The notes: generated from the letters alone by a model not told the origin. A stretch of DNA of 16,043 nt from Planctomycetota bacterium (GCA_024274855.1 JAJSAJ010000442.1:1-16043); one strand, 5' to 3'; counted from the first letter of the stretch, positions 8,673 through 15,930 are shown. Numbers and translations are program-made.

Positions 8673-9178
8673 GAGGATTTCGGATAGCTTGTCGGCTTCT
8701 TGGCAAGCCTGAATGGCTAAGTCGCTACAATACTGGGTGAGGTGGGCACGAGCGGCGTCTTGGTCGGTCTTCCAAAGCTCAAATGTCGCCCTTTTCACCA
8801 TTGGCTGATCCCGGAACTCGTGATCCTCGAAGGCCGTCCAAACCGGTTGCACGACTTTGACTCGGCTTCCAAAATCCTTTCGGACCAGATCTTGAAATGT
8901 CTTGAACTTCCACCACGCCAGCTGCGGAGCCAACTCGAACGTCTCGTGAGGCGGATTGAAGTGGTAGTCCAAACTCAGTTGCGTTTTGATGTCGGTCCCC
9001 CGGTAGTAGCTTCTTGGCGTCTTGGTGATGCCCAAGTACCAGGGCGTCATCACGCTGGTGGAAGGCTCGGCGGTCACCGGAATTCACCAGCAACCGAGTG
9101 GACTTCGAGGATTCGTTGGCGATTGGCGAGTGTCTGCTCAGCCGCGTTTCTGATCAAAGCCAACGTGCCACGCACACC
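8672..9178 (-). pseudogene. C69-peptidase-like C-terminal segment, fused in frame to the deacetylase
   Basis: The frame open from 9077 carries TPWYLGITKTPRSYYRGTDI, LAWWKFKTFQDLV, VVQPVWTAFEDHEF and MVKRATFELWKTDQDAARAH followed by LTQYCSDLAIQACQEADKL. The aromatic pair followed by a long helix, then 'V..A..ELW..D...A...LT.Y....A....A..L', resembles the C-terminal end of C69 family dipeptidases, from memory. An extension in another frame upstream (LALIRNAAEQTLANRQRIL to HSVAGEF, about 9085-9178) would join it if one C were restored near 9080, so a single-base deletion is inferred. The N-terminal nucleophile region is absent. The segment runs without a stop into the deacetylase part, either a natural fusion or a deletion junction around 8670. 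The family assignment is uncertain. Confidence 0.4.
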
Positions 9179-9370
9179 TGGTTAGGTTGAGCGTGTTGAT
9201 CTGCCTCGGGCGAGATCCTTGCCAGTATTGAGTAGGAACCGGCAACGGTTGTGGCACTGGAGATGATGCTTGCCGGTGATAGCCGAAAAAAACATGCAGG
9301 ATGATGGCAAGCGGTTTTCAGAAAAGCCACAACGTGTTCCCGTTTGGATGGTGCGTCGACCAGGCGACTG
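9179..9370. other. Intergenic, no gene recognised
   Basis: About 190 bp between the peptidase-like segment and the end of the rhomboid-TPR pseudogene. Frames on both strands look like random translation. No hairpin with a T run was seen on the minus strand. Confidence 0.4.
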
Positions 9371-10311
9371 TCAGGTATCATCGCGAGTTTCCCGTATGGC
9401 AGCGACATAGTTCTTGAATTCGGTGAGAGATTTTGTGTAGTACTCATTGTTCGGCGAAATCTCAACTGCGCGTTGATAGGCCATAATCGCGTCGTCCAGA
9501 CGATCGGATTTGCTGTAAGCGATTCCCAGGTTAAACCAGTCTTGATCGGCATTTGGTTTCATCTCAACCGCCTTCTCCAGGTATGTCACGGCCTATTCCG
9601 TTTGGTTGTCCTTTAAAGCCCGATAGCCGAGGTACGCATATTCGTCCCCCACCGTTCCCGAAAAGTTGAGGTAGGGCCGCCCGATGGATGCCGCAAGGAC
9701 CAGAGTCGTGAACACGCCGAATAACAGCAGTCGACTAGCGAGACGCGTGTCTGATGTTCGAGCGACAACACACCATCCGAGAATGTAGCCCAAGAGGGCA
9801 CCTGCGCCATGGGCAACGTTGCCAACCTGCCAGACATCGGCAATTGTCAAGGCAATACAAAGGAAGAACCACAATACGAAAAGCCTGACAACCAGCGGAC
9901 TGACAGCATCTGCGAAGCGGGCGTCGTGACGGCTGAGTACCCACAGGAGCCCAAAGAGGCCGTACCCAATTCCAGACAGTCCGACACCAGAACAAGCAAA
10001 TGCGTAGTCGGCAAGTGACGATCCAATGCCAAGAAGAAAATAAATCAAAGCCGTTTTGATTGAGCCAAATCTTGCTTCTAGTTTTCCACCGAAAAACAAT
10101 AGCCAGTAAAGGTTAAAAGCAAGTGAAGTAGATCAACATGAGGCAGCACTGAGGTGACCAACCGCCAAGGTTCTGACCAGACACGAAAGTCCAGCGTGAT
10201 AACGCTTACGTCGCCCCCGGTCCACCACCAGCCTGTCACGACGATCGACAAGGCGGCGAGGAATCCAGTCACCGGCTGGATGATAATCGCTTTTTCCTGT
10301 GAGTCGTCCAT
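9371..10311 (-). pseudogene. Rhomboid-family intramembrane protease with C-terminal TPR, interrupted
   Basis: Start ATG at 10311 with GGAG at 10317-10320. First frame: TM1 (VTGFLAALSIVVTGWWW), then FRVWSEPWRLVTSVLPHVDL. The frame is lost in a run of four A at 10115-10118 (plus strand); one extra base would restore HLLFNLYWLLFFGGKLEARF, the rhomboid HxxxN region. The second frame continues with IKTALIYFLLGIGSSLADYA, the catalytic Ser motif GLSGIGYGLFG (GxSG), further TM helices and GNVAHGAGALLGYILGW with the catalytic His. An in-frame TAG at 9593-9595 then separates the membrane domain from a TPR tail (TYLEKAVEMKPNADQDWFNL, AYQRAVEISPNNEYYTKSL). Rhomboids cleave TM substrates; both catalytic residues are preserved. 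With one shift repaired, the protein up to the TAG would still be a complete six-TM rhomboid, so the break is recent or a sequencing slip. Confidence 0.75.
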
Positions 10312-10316
10312 CGAGG

Positions 10317-10320
10317 CTCC
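10317..10320 (-). promoter_or_regulatory. Shine-Dalgarno of the rhomboid gene
   Basis: GGAG on the minus strand, 5 nt before ATG at 10311. It decides the start in favour of MDDSQEKAII over upstream in-frame codons. Confidence 0.5.
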
Positions 10321-10341
10321 TATCCGGATGTCGTCCTCTCG

Positions 10342-10358
10342 AGAATACGGTGTATTCT
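10342..10358. promoter_or_regulatory. Perfect palindrome upstream of the rhomboid gene
   Basis: AGAATAC-GGT-GTATTCT: 7-bp arms with a 3-nt centre, ending 31 nt before the rhomboid ATG. Size and position suit an operator for a dimeric repressor; no regulator is encoded nearby, so this is inference only. Confidence 0.3.
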
Positions 10359-10383
10359 GGTGCGGAAGTGGCCAAACGCACAC

Positions 10384-10515
10384 ACGTTATCGTCTTCTGG
10401 CTTGACCAGACTTCTCCCATGTAGGGAACGAGGAAGATATCACCGGGCAATCCAGTACAGGAGCCCAGCCACAATCACCGCTTGCCAAGCGGCAATGGCC
10501 TTTTGTGAGATAAAG
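10384..10515. other. Intergenic upstream of the rhomboid gene
   Basis: No coding similarity. It contains a 6-bp perfect inverted repeat, CCGCTT-gcc-AAGCGG (10478-10492), not followed by a T tract. The rhomboid promoter is expected here or just downstream. Confidence 0.35.
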
Positions 10516-10807
10516 ATTGTGTCACTGTTTAGCCGTCTGCAGAAGGATTTGTATCGCGCTGCCGTTTTTTCGGTTGATCGACATCAACGGTCTTGTGACG
10601 TTGGTGAGCGAGTCTAATGAGCTAAGAGCAACATGTCACTCCAAAGGCCCCGCTCCCTTCCCGCCGCCGAAGGCGGCGGGAAGGGAGCGGGGAGGGAGAA
10701 GTTCACCACATCGCGTTAGCTTGCGAGACTTATTCACCCATGGAACAAGCCCTTGGGGGGCGTTCGACAACCGTTCTCCTCCATTTGGCTAAAAGTGTTA
10801 CAAGATC
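10516..10807. mobile_element. Foldback (MITE-like) repeat, copy A
   Basis: No coding capacity. It is collinear with copy B at 15138-15457: shared blocks include GGATTTGTAT, TTTTCGGTTGATCGA, TTGGTGAGCGAGTCTA, TGAGCTAAGAGC, CATGTCAC, TTCACCCAT, GACAAGCCC-type and TTCGACAA blocks in the same order. The element is also an imperfect inverted repeat of itself: CGGTTG/TCGA, CTTGT, GGTGA, AGTCT, AGCTAA and CCCCGCTCCC recur as reverse complements in the right half. Its left tip, ATTGTGTCACTGTTTAGCCG (10516-10535, continuing TCTG), matches the reverse complement of the right tip of copy B at 22 of 25 positions, so it behaves as a terminal inverted repeat. It ends 12 bp from the stop of the DUF1080/esterase gene. 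No transposase inside; a non-autonomous element is inferred. Confidence 0.7.
10648..10692 (-). repeat. Perfect 21-bp GC-rich hairpin in copy A
   Basis: Arms 10648-10668 and 10672-10692 are perfectly complementary over 21 bp, with a GAA centre. On the minus strand the apex is C(UUCG)G, an extra-stable tetraloop. It lies about 126 nt downstream of the esterase stop codon in that gene's transcript, with no U run, so it may protect or end the mRNA by structure. The equivalent region in copy B (about 15248-15300) is GC rich but has lost pairing. Confidence 0.75.
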
Positions 10808-10818
10808 GTGAATCGCTA

Positions 10819-12519
10819 CTATTTGAGGTACTTGTCAAAGAACGCGATAACTTCCGATCGGAGGTCACGCTGTCTGGGCTGCAGGTGAAAACTGTGTGGG
10901 GCCCCTTCGACGATAATCAGTCGGCTTTGCACGCCGATTTCCCTGGCCGCCTGGCAGAAGCGCCGGGACTGGTCCAGCGGGGTTGTCTTGTCGGCCGTGC
11001 CGTGCAGGATCAGCATGGGTGGGTCGTCCTTCGACAGTTGCTTGATGGGCGATGCAGAGTCCCAAAGAGCCGGTGCTTCCGCCTGTGGTTTGGTAAACAT
11101 TGGCAGGTTTGGATAGGGTCTAGGTGGGACTTGCCCCTCCCACGTGGAGGCGCAGTGGGGGTACATCGGTACGGCGGCTTGAATGCGGCACGAGTAGTTC
11201 GCGTCCTCGCTCGGGTCAATCCCCACCTCGGGCCCGCTGACCGCCAGCAGGGCGGTCAGATGCCCGCCCGCCGATCCGCCGATGGCCCCGATATGCTCCC
11301 GATCGATTTGGAATCGATCGGCGTTCTTGCGCAACCAACGCACCGCCCGCTTGCAGTCCCGGATGTTCCGAGGAAAAGTCGGCGAGCCCGTCTTAGCCAA
11401 GGCATAGTTGATCGACATGCAGACATAGCCGTGCAATGCGAGTGTCGTGCCAATGTTTACTTCGCGAGCCGCCCCTTTGTCGCCCCCTGTCCAACCGCCA
11501 CCATGAATGATCACGATGCCTGGATACTTCTTCCCCTGTTCGAACGTGGGTGGCAGATAGAGATCAGCTTTCTCCTTGCGATCTGGTGCAAGGTACGACA
11601 CATCCTTTTTGATGCGAACCGCGGGCTGCTCGGGGCCGATGTCGCGCACAAAGATATTGGGCCAGCGGATTCCCCCACCGTGTGTTTGCAGCATGATCGG
11701 GCCTTTGCTCGGCAGAGGCTGCGAGCGATCCCAGTAGTTCTCCATCACGGCGCCGTCGACGACCAGTTTGTTATTCAACCACACCCAAGTCCGGTTGCTG
11801 ATCTGGCGGATGCGGAACTGGTTCCATTCACCAAACGGTTTGTCGGCACGCACAAGTGGGGCACGCGCTGGTGTTCCGGGAGTGTTGTTAAACAGCCCCC
11901 CCGAGCCAAGATGGGGTTTGCGCGTCGGATTCTTTGGATTGAAGACCTGATTCCAATCCCAGATCTGTACCTGCGGAGTGCCGCGCAGATAGATGCCGCT
12001 GTCGGCCTTTGCGACGGTTTTGTATTCGAGCAACAGTTCGATATTTCCAAATTGCTCGTCGGTCGTGGCATAGGGACCATGCCCGTCATTGACCAGCGCG
12101 CCTTTCTCGACGCGCCAATGCTTTGGGAAATCAGCCCGCTGCTGAGCAAGGTTCGCCGCTCTCTTGTCTCCGGTCAACTTGGCGGCACGGTGTGGATTAA
12201 GTCCGTGCCAGCCTGATAGATCGCGACCGTTGAAGATTGCTCGAAAACCCTTTGGAGGGATGGGGTCCGCAGCCAGGATCGTGAAACCAAAGCAAGGCTT
12301 GTTGACTCGCCGTACCACCTCGGTCATCGCCGCGGGGTCGTCCTTGAAAAACGTGTAGTGCGTCATGTCGAGTGTGCACACGGGCGGGACCTTTTCCATC
12401 GCGCCCGGAACATTCTCGCGAGTGATAAAGTAAAAACACGTCATCAAGAAGTCGGCATCCGGGCCCTCGTCGGCAATGCGTTTGATACAGTCGGGATTGT
12501 GGGCCGAGACACCAACCAT
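10819..12519 (-). CDS. Chimeric protein: TIM-barrel fragment + DUF1080 + alpha/beta-hydrolase esterase
   Basis: 566 aa, ATG at 12519, TAG stop. Residues 1-83 (MVGVSAHNPDCIKRIADEG, DADFLMTCFYFITRENVPGA, VNKPCFGFTILAA) resemble the middle or end of a TIM-barrel protein of the aldo/keto-reductase kind seen in planctomycetes, without its first half. Residues 90-296 are a DUF1080 (3-keto-disaccharide hydrolase, concanavalin-like) domain: AIFNGRDLSGWHG, DSGIYLRGTPQVQIWDWNQV, TWVWLNNKLVVDGAVMENYW, IMLQTHGGGIRW. Residues 300-566 are an esterase/lipase: oxyanion HGGGW (339-343), nucleophile elbow GGSAGG with Ser416, HGTAD Asp510, His542. Such enzymes act on sugars and acyl substituents of polysaccharides. 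No signal peptide remains because of the N-terminal join. It starts 5 nt after the LRR stop codon with no Shine-Dalgarno, so translational coupling is likely. Catalytic residues are intact. Confidence 0.85.
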   Translation of the reverse strand: MVGVSAHNPDCIKRIADEGPDADFLMTCFYFITRENVPGAMEKVPPVCTLDMTHYTFFKDDPAAMTEVVRRVNKPCFGFTILAADPIPPKGFRAIFNGRDLSGWHGLNPHRAAKLTGDKRAANLAQQRADFPKHWRVEKGALVNDGHGPYATTDEQFGNIELLLEYKTVAKADSGIYLRGTPQVQIWDWNQVFNPKNPTRKPHLGSGGLFNNTPGTPARAPLVRADKPFGEWNQFRIRQISNRTWVWLNNKLVVDGAVMENYWDRSQPLPSKGPIMLQTHGGGIRWPNIFVRDIGPEQPAVRIKKDVSYLAPDRKEKADLYLPPTFEQGKKYPGIVIIHGGGWTGGDKGAAREVNIGTTLALHGYVCMSINYALAKTGSPTFPRNIRDCKRAVRWLRKNADRFQIDREHIGAIGGSAGGHLTALLAVSGPEVGIDPSEDANYSCRIQAAVPMYPHCASTWEGQVPPRPYPNLPMFTKPQAEAPALWDSASPIKQLSKDDPPMLILHGTADKTTPLDQSRRFCQAAREIGVQSRLIIVEGAPHSFHLQPRQRDLRSEVIAFFDKYLK

Positions 12520-12524
12520 GTTGA

Positions 12525-14765
12525 TCAGTCATCTACGGCGACGATTTTGCATTCGGGCAATGATTTTCGCAAACGCACAATCGACTTCCACGTCACCCAT
12601 GAATTCCACAGCGTCAGTTCCTTAAGCTGTGTCATTTTCTCCAAGTCGATCAGGCCTTCACCTCGAATTCGATTATCTCCAAGTGTTAGGGATTCCAGCT
12701 TTGTTAGCTGGCTGATGAACCGCATGCCCGTATCATCCACGGAAGTGTAAGTTAAATCGAGTTCCCGAAGTTCTTGTAAGCCGCTCAACTTGGCAAGGAA
12801 CTTGCTCGTAAGTCGGCGGTTGTCACCTAAATCCAGCTTTTGTAGCTTTCGCATCCGCCCAACATACACAGCTCCCGCGTCGGTGATCGCCGTTTCTTCG
12901 AAGTTCAGCTCCTCAAGCGACCCAACGGCAGCAAGGTTGCGCAACCCTTCGTCACCAACATTGGAATGACTGAGGTCGATTGTTCTGAGCGATGGCAACT
13001 CCTGTAAATATTGTAATCCAGGTCCCCTGATGCCGGCGACGGATCTCAATTGAAGCACCTCAAGGGCCGGAAGTTGCTTTAGATACTGAAGCCCATCATC
13101 CGTTACCTGACTCCCCCAAAGGCAGAGATGCGTAAGCTTTGGCAATCTTGGCAGATAGGCGAGGTTCGCATCGGTCGTTCTATAATAAAGCCTCAACGCC
13201 TTAAGGTTCGACAATGCCCCGAAGTGTGCAAGTCCACCGTTGCTCGTGAAACCAGCTCGGACACCCAGGGTTTCAATTCTCGCTCCGGCTAGATTTGCCA
13301 AATCGGAAGGCCGAATGTTACCGTTGTCTCCTAGCGATAACGATTTCAATTCTCGCATTTCACAAACGTGCCTCAGCCCTTCCCCCGTGATGTATGGACT
13401 GAGCGTCAAGTACTTGAGATGTGGCAAATCCGTAATCGTCGCCAACCCAGCATCCGACACGGTTGTTTGCTGTAACTGCAGTCGTGTGATTTCGCTGCGG
13501 TTCTTCAAGAACCCGAGGTCTTCATCGCCAATAAGTCGATCTAACGAGGGAGCCCGTGTGAATACCAGTCCCGTTTCATGAAGTTTCACGGAATGTGATT
13601 TGTCGACTTCGATCCCATGGAACGTGAGATAGGAAATGCCGACAAGCGTTACTCGCGGCAAGTACTCCCTGGCGTTCCGTTTGCCCGTCGCCGGATCCGT
13701 TGTGAGTCTCCACGTCGATGAGGGTGGAGAAACACGCCTTAACGCGGGCAATTGCACCAAGTGTACCATGCCTCTGTCCGTAACATCTGTCATCGTAAGA
13801 CGTATTTCAGCAAGTTGCCGCATGCCGGTCAGATACCCAAGCCCAGCGTCCGCCACACGCGTATAGGACAGATCAAGTGTGTTCATCTTGACCAACCGCT
13901 GCAAGTGCAATAGGCCCACGTTGGTAATAGGAAGTCCGCGCAGATTCAACTCCCTCAATTCCACCAACTCGCTTAACGCCGCCAAACCCTTATCGGTCGT
14001 GTTTGTTCCCTGCAACCAAAGACGACGTAGTTGATGGAATCCACGTAGCACCTTTAAGCCGGTATCGCTGACATTCGGGTTGAATCGCAAATCTAAATGT
14101 TCCAGTTGCCTCATTGCCGCCAATTGCCGTAACCCGATGTCATTAAGTGTGCTCGAACGCAAATTGAGATATCTGAGATTGGTAAGCTGTCCTAGACGAC
14201 TGAACGCCGCGTTGTCCATCTCTGCCTTGAATCGCAATACTTGCAATTGTTTGAGGTTTCCCAAGTACGCAATATCCGGACCTTCCAATCGCGTAACATC
14301 ACCCAGATTCAGTTCCCTCAGTTTGGTCAAACACTGAAGGTGCACAAGGCCGTTGTGGTTGTTCGACGTCTTGTCCAGATCGAGTGCTTCTAAATTCCTC
14401 AACCTGGATAAATATTTCAGGCCCGCAGGTGTGATTGACGTGCCATGCAAGGATAGCCGCCGCAGATGCTTCAAGCCTTGCAAGTTCTTTAACGACTCGT
14501 CCGTAACATGCGAGTATTGGAGATAAAGGCGTTCCAGATGAGGCAAGTGTTGCATCCAACCCAAATTGAGTTCATCCTCCGGATGATTCCTCAGGCTCAC
14601 GACGGTCACATGTCCATCGGCGTTGCTTTCATAAGTTCCGCCAAGTTTCTCTAATTGACGAATAACGCCACGCTCGGCTTCACTGAGTTGCTGTTCGCGG
14701 CCACCTTCTTCACTCTTGCCACATCCAGCAATCAGCAACAGAATTATGGGCACGTAGTTTTTCAT
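12525..14765 (-). CDS. Leucine-rich-repeat lipoprotein
   Basis: 746 aa from ATG at 14765 (MKNYVPIILLLIAGCGKSEE). A short charged-hydrophobic signal and lipobox LIAGC with Cys15 predict a lipid-anchored exported protein, which is why this start is preferred over longer in-frame extensions overlapping the carbonic anhydrase fragment. The rest is about 25 LRRs of 23-25 residues of the ribonuclease-inhibitor-like bacterial kind (LKHLRRLSLHGTSITPAGLK, LEALDLDKTSNNHNGL, LRELNLRGLPITNVGLLHL). A non-repeat insert of about 70 residues interrupts the solenoid after 'DVTDRGMVHL' (PSSTWRLTTDPATGKRNARE and on). Probably a surface protein-binding scaffold; ligand unknown. Only a weak purine stretch (GAGAAAG) precedes the ATG. 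Stop TGA; the esterase gene follows after 5 nt, so the two form an operon. Confidence 0.9.
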   Translation of the reverse strand: MKNYVPIILLLIAGCGKSEEGGREQQLSEAERGVIRQLEKLGGTYESNADGHVTVVSLRNHPEDELNLGWMQHLPHLERLYLQYSHVTDESLKNLQGLKHLRRLSLHGTSITPAGLKYLSRLRNLEALDLDKTSNNHNGLVHLQCLTKLRELNLGDVTRLEGPDIAYLGNLKQLQVLRFKAEMDNAAFSRLGQLTNLRYLNLRSSTLNDIGLRQLAAMRQLEHLDLRFNPNVSDTGLKVLRGFHQLRRLWLQGTNTTDKGLAALSELVELRELNLRGLPITNVGLLHLQRLVKMNTLDLSYTRVADAGLGYLTGMRQLAEIRLTMTDVTDRGMVHLVQLPALRRVSPPSSTWRLTTDPATGKRNAREYLPRVTLVGISYLTFHGIEVDKSHSVKLHETGLVFTRAPSLDRLIGDEDLGFLKNRSEITRLQLQQTTVSDAGLATITDLPHLKYLTLSPYITGEGLRHVCEMRELKSLSLGDNGNIRPSDLANLAGARIETLGVRAGFTSNGGLAHFGALSNLKALRLYYRTTDANLAYLPRLPKLTHLCLWGSQVTDDGLQYLKQLPALEVLQLRSVAGIRGPGLQYLQELPSLRTIDLSHSNVGDEGLRNLAAVGSLEELNFEETAITDAGAVYVGRMRKLQKLDLGDNRRLTSKFLAKLSGLQELRELDLTYTSVDDTGMRFISQLTKLESLTLGDNRIRGEGLIDLEKMTQLKELTLWNSWVTWKSIVRLRKSLPECKIVAVDD

Positions 14766-15137
14766 GTTGGTCTTTCTCGCGAAGACGTCCAGCATCCGCT
14801 GGCATTGTTCATCACCTGCTCGGATTCTCGCATCAATCCGCACCTCCTCACGCAAACCGAACCGGGTGAGCTGTTCATTCTGCGGAACGCCGGGAATATC
14901 GTCCCGCCGTACGGAGCGGTCCATGGAGGCGAAGCCGCAACCATTGAATATGCGGTCAGTGTGCTCGGAGTCAAGGACATCGTGATTTGCGGGCATTCAC
15001 ATTGTGGAGCAATGGCAGGATTGTTCGATCAATCAGGGCTTGAAAAGCTCCCTGCCGTTCGGTCGTGGCTTTGCCACGCGGAATCGACGTACCGGTTCGG
15101 TTCGCTGCATGAGCAACAGGTTCAACTGGCCGCCGTA
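14763..15137 (+). pseudogene. Beta-carbonic anhydrase fragment, both ends missing
   Basis: The plus-strand frame reads HPLALFITCSDSRINPHLLT, TEPGELFILRNAGNIVPPYG, GGEAATIEYAVSVLGVKDIV, ICGHSHCGAMAGLFD, LPAVRSWLCHAES. All beta-class zinc ligands and the Asp-Arg dyad are present: Cys of CSDSR (14817), and His and Cys of HSHC (14994-15005). The enzyme hydrates CO2 to bicarbonate. Normal members have about 40 more N-terminal residues and about 70 more C-terminal ones. Here similarity starts near 14785, beside the start of the opposing LRR gene, and ends near 15110, just before foldback copy B at 15138, whose sequence supplies the final residues and the stop at 15168-15170. Not functional as it stands. 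Confidence 0.8.
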
Positions 15138-15457
15138 GGATTTGTATTTGGCTGCTGTCTTTTCGGTTGATCGATCCCAACGGCCTTGTGCCATTGGTGA
15201 GCGAGTCTATTGAGCTAAGAGCAGCATGTCACGCAAAAACCGCCCTCAGTCCATTCCCGCGGCTATAGGCGACGGAGGGGGGAGGAGGGGAGGGGTGGGA
15301 AGCTCCGCACATCGCTTCAGCATACGAAACTTGTTCACCCATAGGACAAGCCCAGGGGGGGCCTTCGACAAGCAGGCTCCTCCTTTTGTCTAAACAGATA
15401 CAAGTCCAAGAGTTTCTGAAGCTTGACGTTGCCAGACGGCTACACAGTTACGACAAT
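15138..15457. mobile_element. Foldback (MITE-like) repeat, copy B
   Basis: Collinear with copy A in the same orientation. Inner inverted ends are GGATTTGTATTTG (15138-15150) against CAGATACAAGTCC (15395-15407), 11 of 13 complementary. Beyond them the right side continues to CAGACGGCTACACAGTTACG (15433-15452, then ACAAT), which is the inverse of the left tip of copy A. The matching outer left tip is missing or very diverged within the carbonic anhydrase remnant. The central GC hairpin of copy A is here reduced to GC-rich non-pairing sequence. A 12-base match to the element in inverted orientation, GCTCACCAACGT at 15522-15533, lies just outside, suggesting a further fragment. Confidence 0.65.
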
Positions 15458-15586
15458 TGGTAACGCGTCGGTGCAGCGAATCAGAAGCCTGCGCCCATCG
15501 TTTTTCGGACTCCGAGAAACAGCTCACCAACGTTAGAGCCCCCCCGGGCTGTCTCCATGATCCAAGTCATACAGCAATTGCCCAAT
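15458..15586. other. Intergenic between two repeat elements
   Basis: No gene. It contains a small hairpin AGCCC-cccc-GGGCT (15537-15550) and the inverted 12-mer GCTCACCAACGT shared with the foldback elements. Confidence 0.35.
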
Positions 15587-15813
15587 TGTAACCGTTCACG
15601 GCGAGAGTGCGTGGAGGGGCAGTTGGCGTTTTTCATTTTTCACTTATCATTTTTCAGTAGCCGTTCACGCCGCTGGGGTCTGACGCAATTTTCGGCGGAG
15701 AAAGCGTTCATTTACGCAAACGCATTTTGTCGCCGAAATTGGGTCTGACCCCTTGGAAGCGAACCGGCGGCCTACATTCCGTGAACGGTTACATTTTTCG
15801 TAACCGTTCACGG
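15587..15813. mobile_element. Element with 15-bp terminal inverted repeats (REP/MITE-like)
   Basis: TGTAACCGTTCACGG at 15587-15601 is repeated as an exact inverse at 15779-15793, enclosing about 177 bp without coding capacity. Inside, GGGGTCTGAC (15675-15684) with AATTTTCGGCG pairs imperfectly with CGCCGAAATT and GGGTCTGACCCC (15731-15752). A third, direct copy of GTAACCGTTCACGG at 15800-15813 makes a perfect 14-bp hairpin with the second (loop ATTTTTC), and a partial fourth, GCCGTTCACG, is at 15660-15669. GGGGTCnGACCCC motifs are, from memory, common in REP-type repeats mobilised by RAYT (Y1) transposases; none is present in this window. Confidence 0.6.
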
Positions 15814-15930
15814 GTCTTCAGAACTCTCGGGACTTTCCCGAAGATAGTCGCCCGGGAACTCGAAACCAATCTCTTTGATTCTCAGAGATGCTATCCGGCT
15901 TGCCAACCCCCCCAAAAAAGAGGTTACAAA

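Noticed and set aside
10478..10492. CCGCTT-gcc-AAGCGG as a terminator
   Set aside because: Short stem and no T run on either strand.
10753..12216. 487-codon open frame on the plus strand
   Set aside because: It is the antisense shadow of the DUF1080/esterase gene, whose motifs and catalytic residues are clear on the other strand; the plus-strand translation has no recognisable motif.
14655..14762. Extension of the carbonic anhydrase frame upstream of 14763
   Set aside because: The residues (MTNNATLGFTELLFAATFFT) have no similarity to the N-terminus of the family and lie antisense to the signal peptide and first residues of the LRR lipoprotein.
14766..14996. Longer start for the LRR protein
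   Set aside because: The extra 77 residues are antisense to the carbonic anhydrase core and would bury the lipoprotein signal sequence at 14765.
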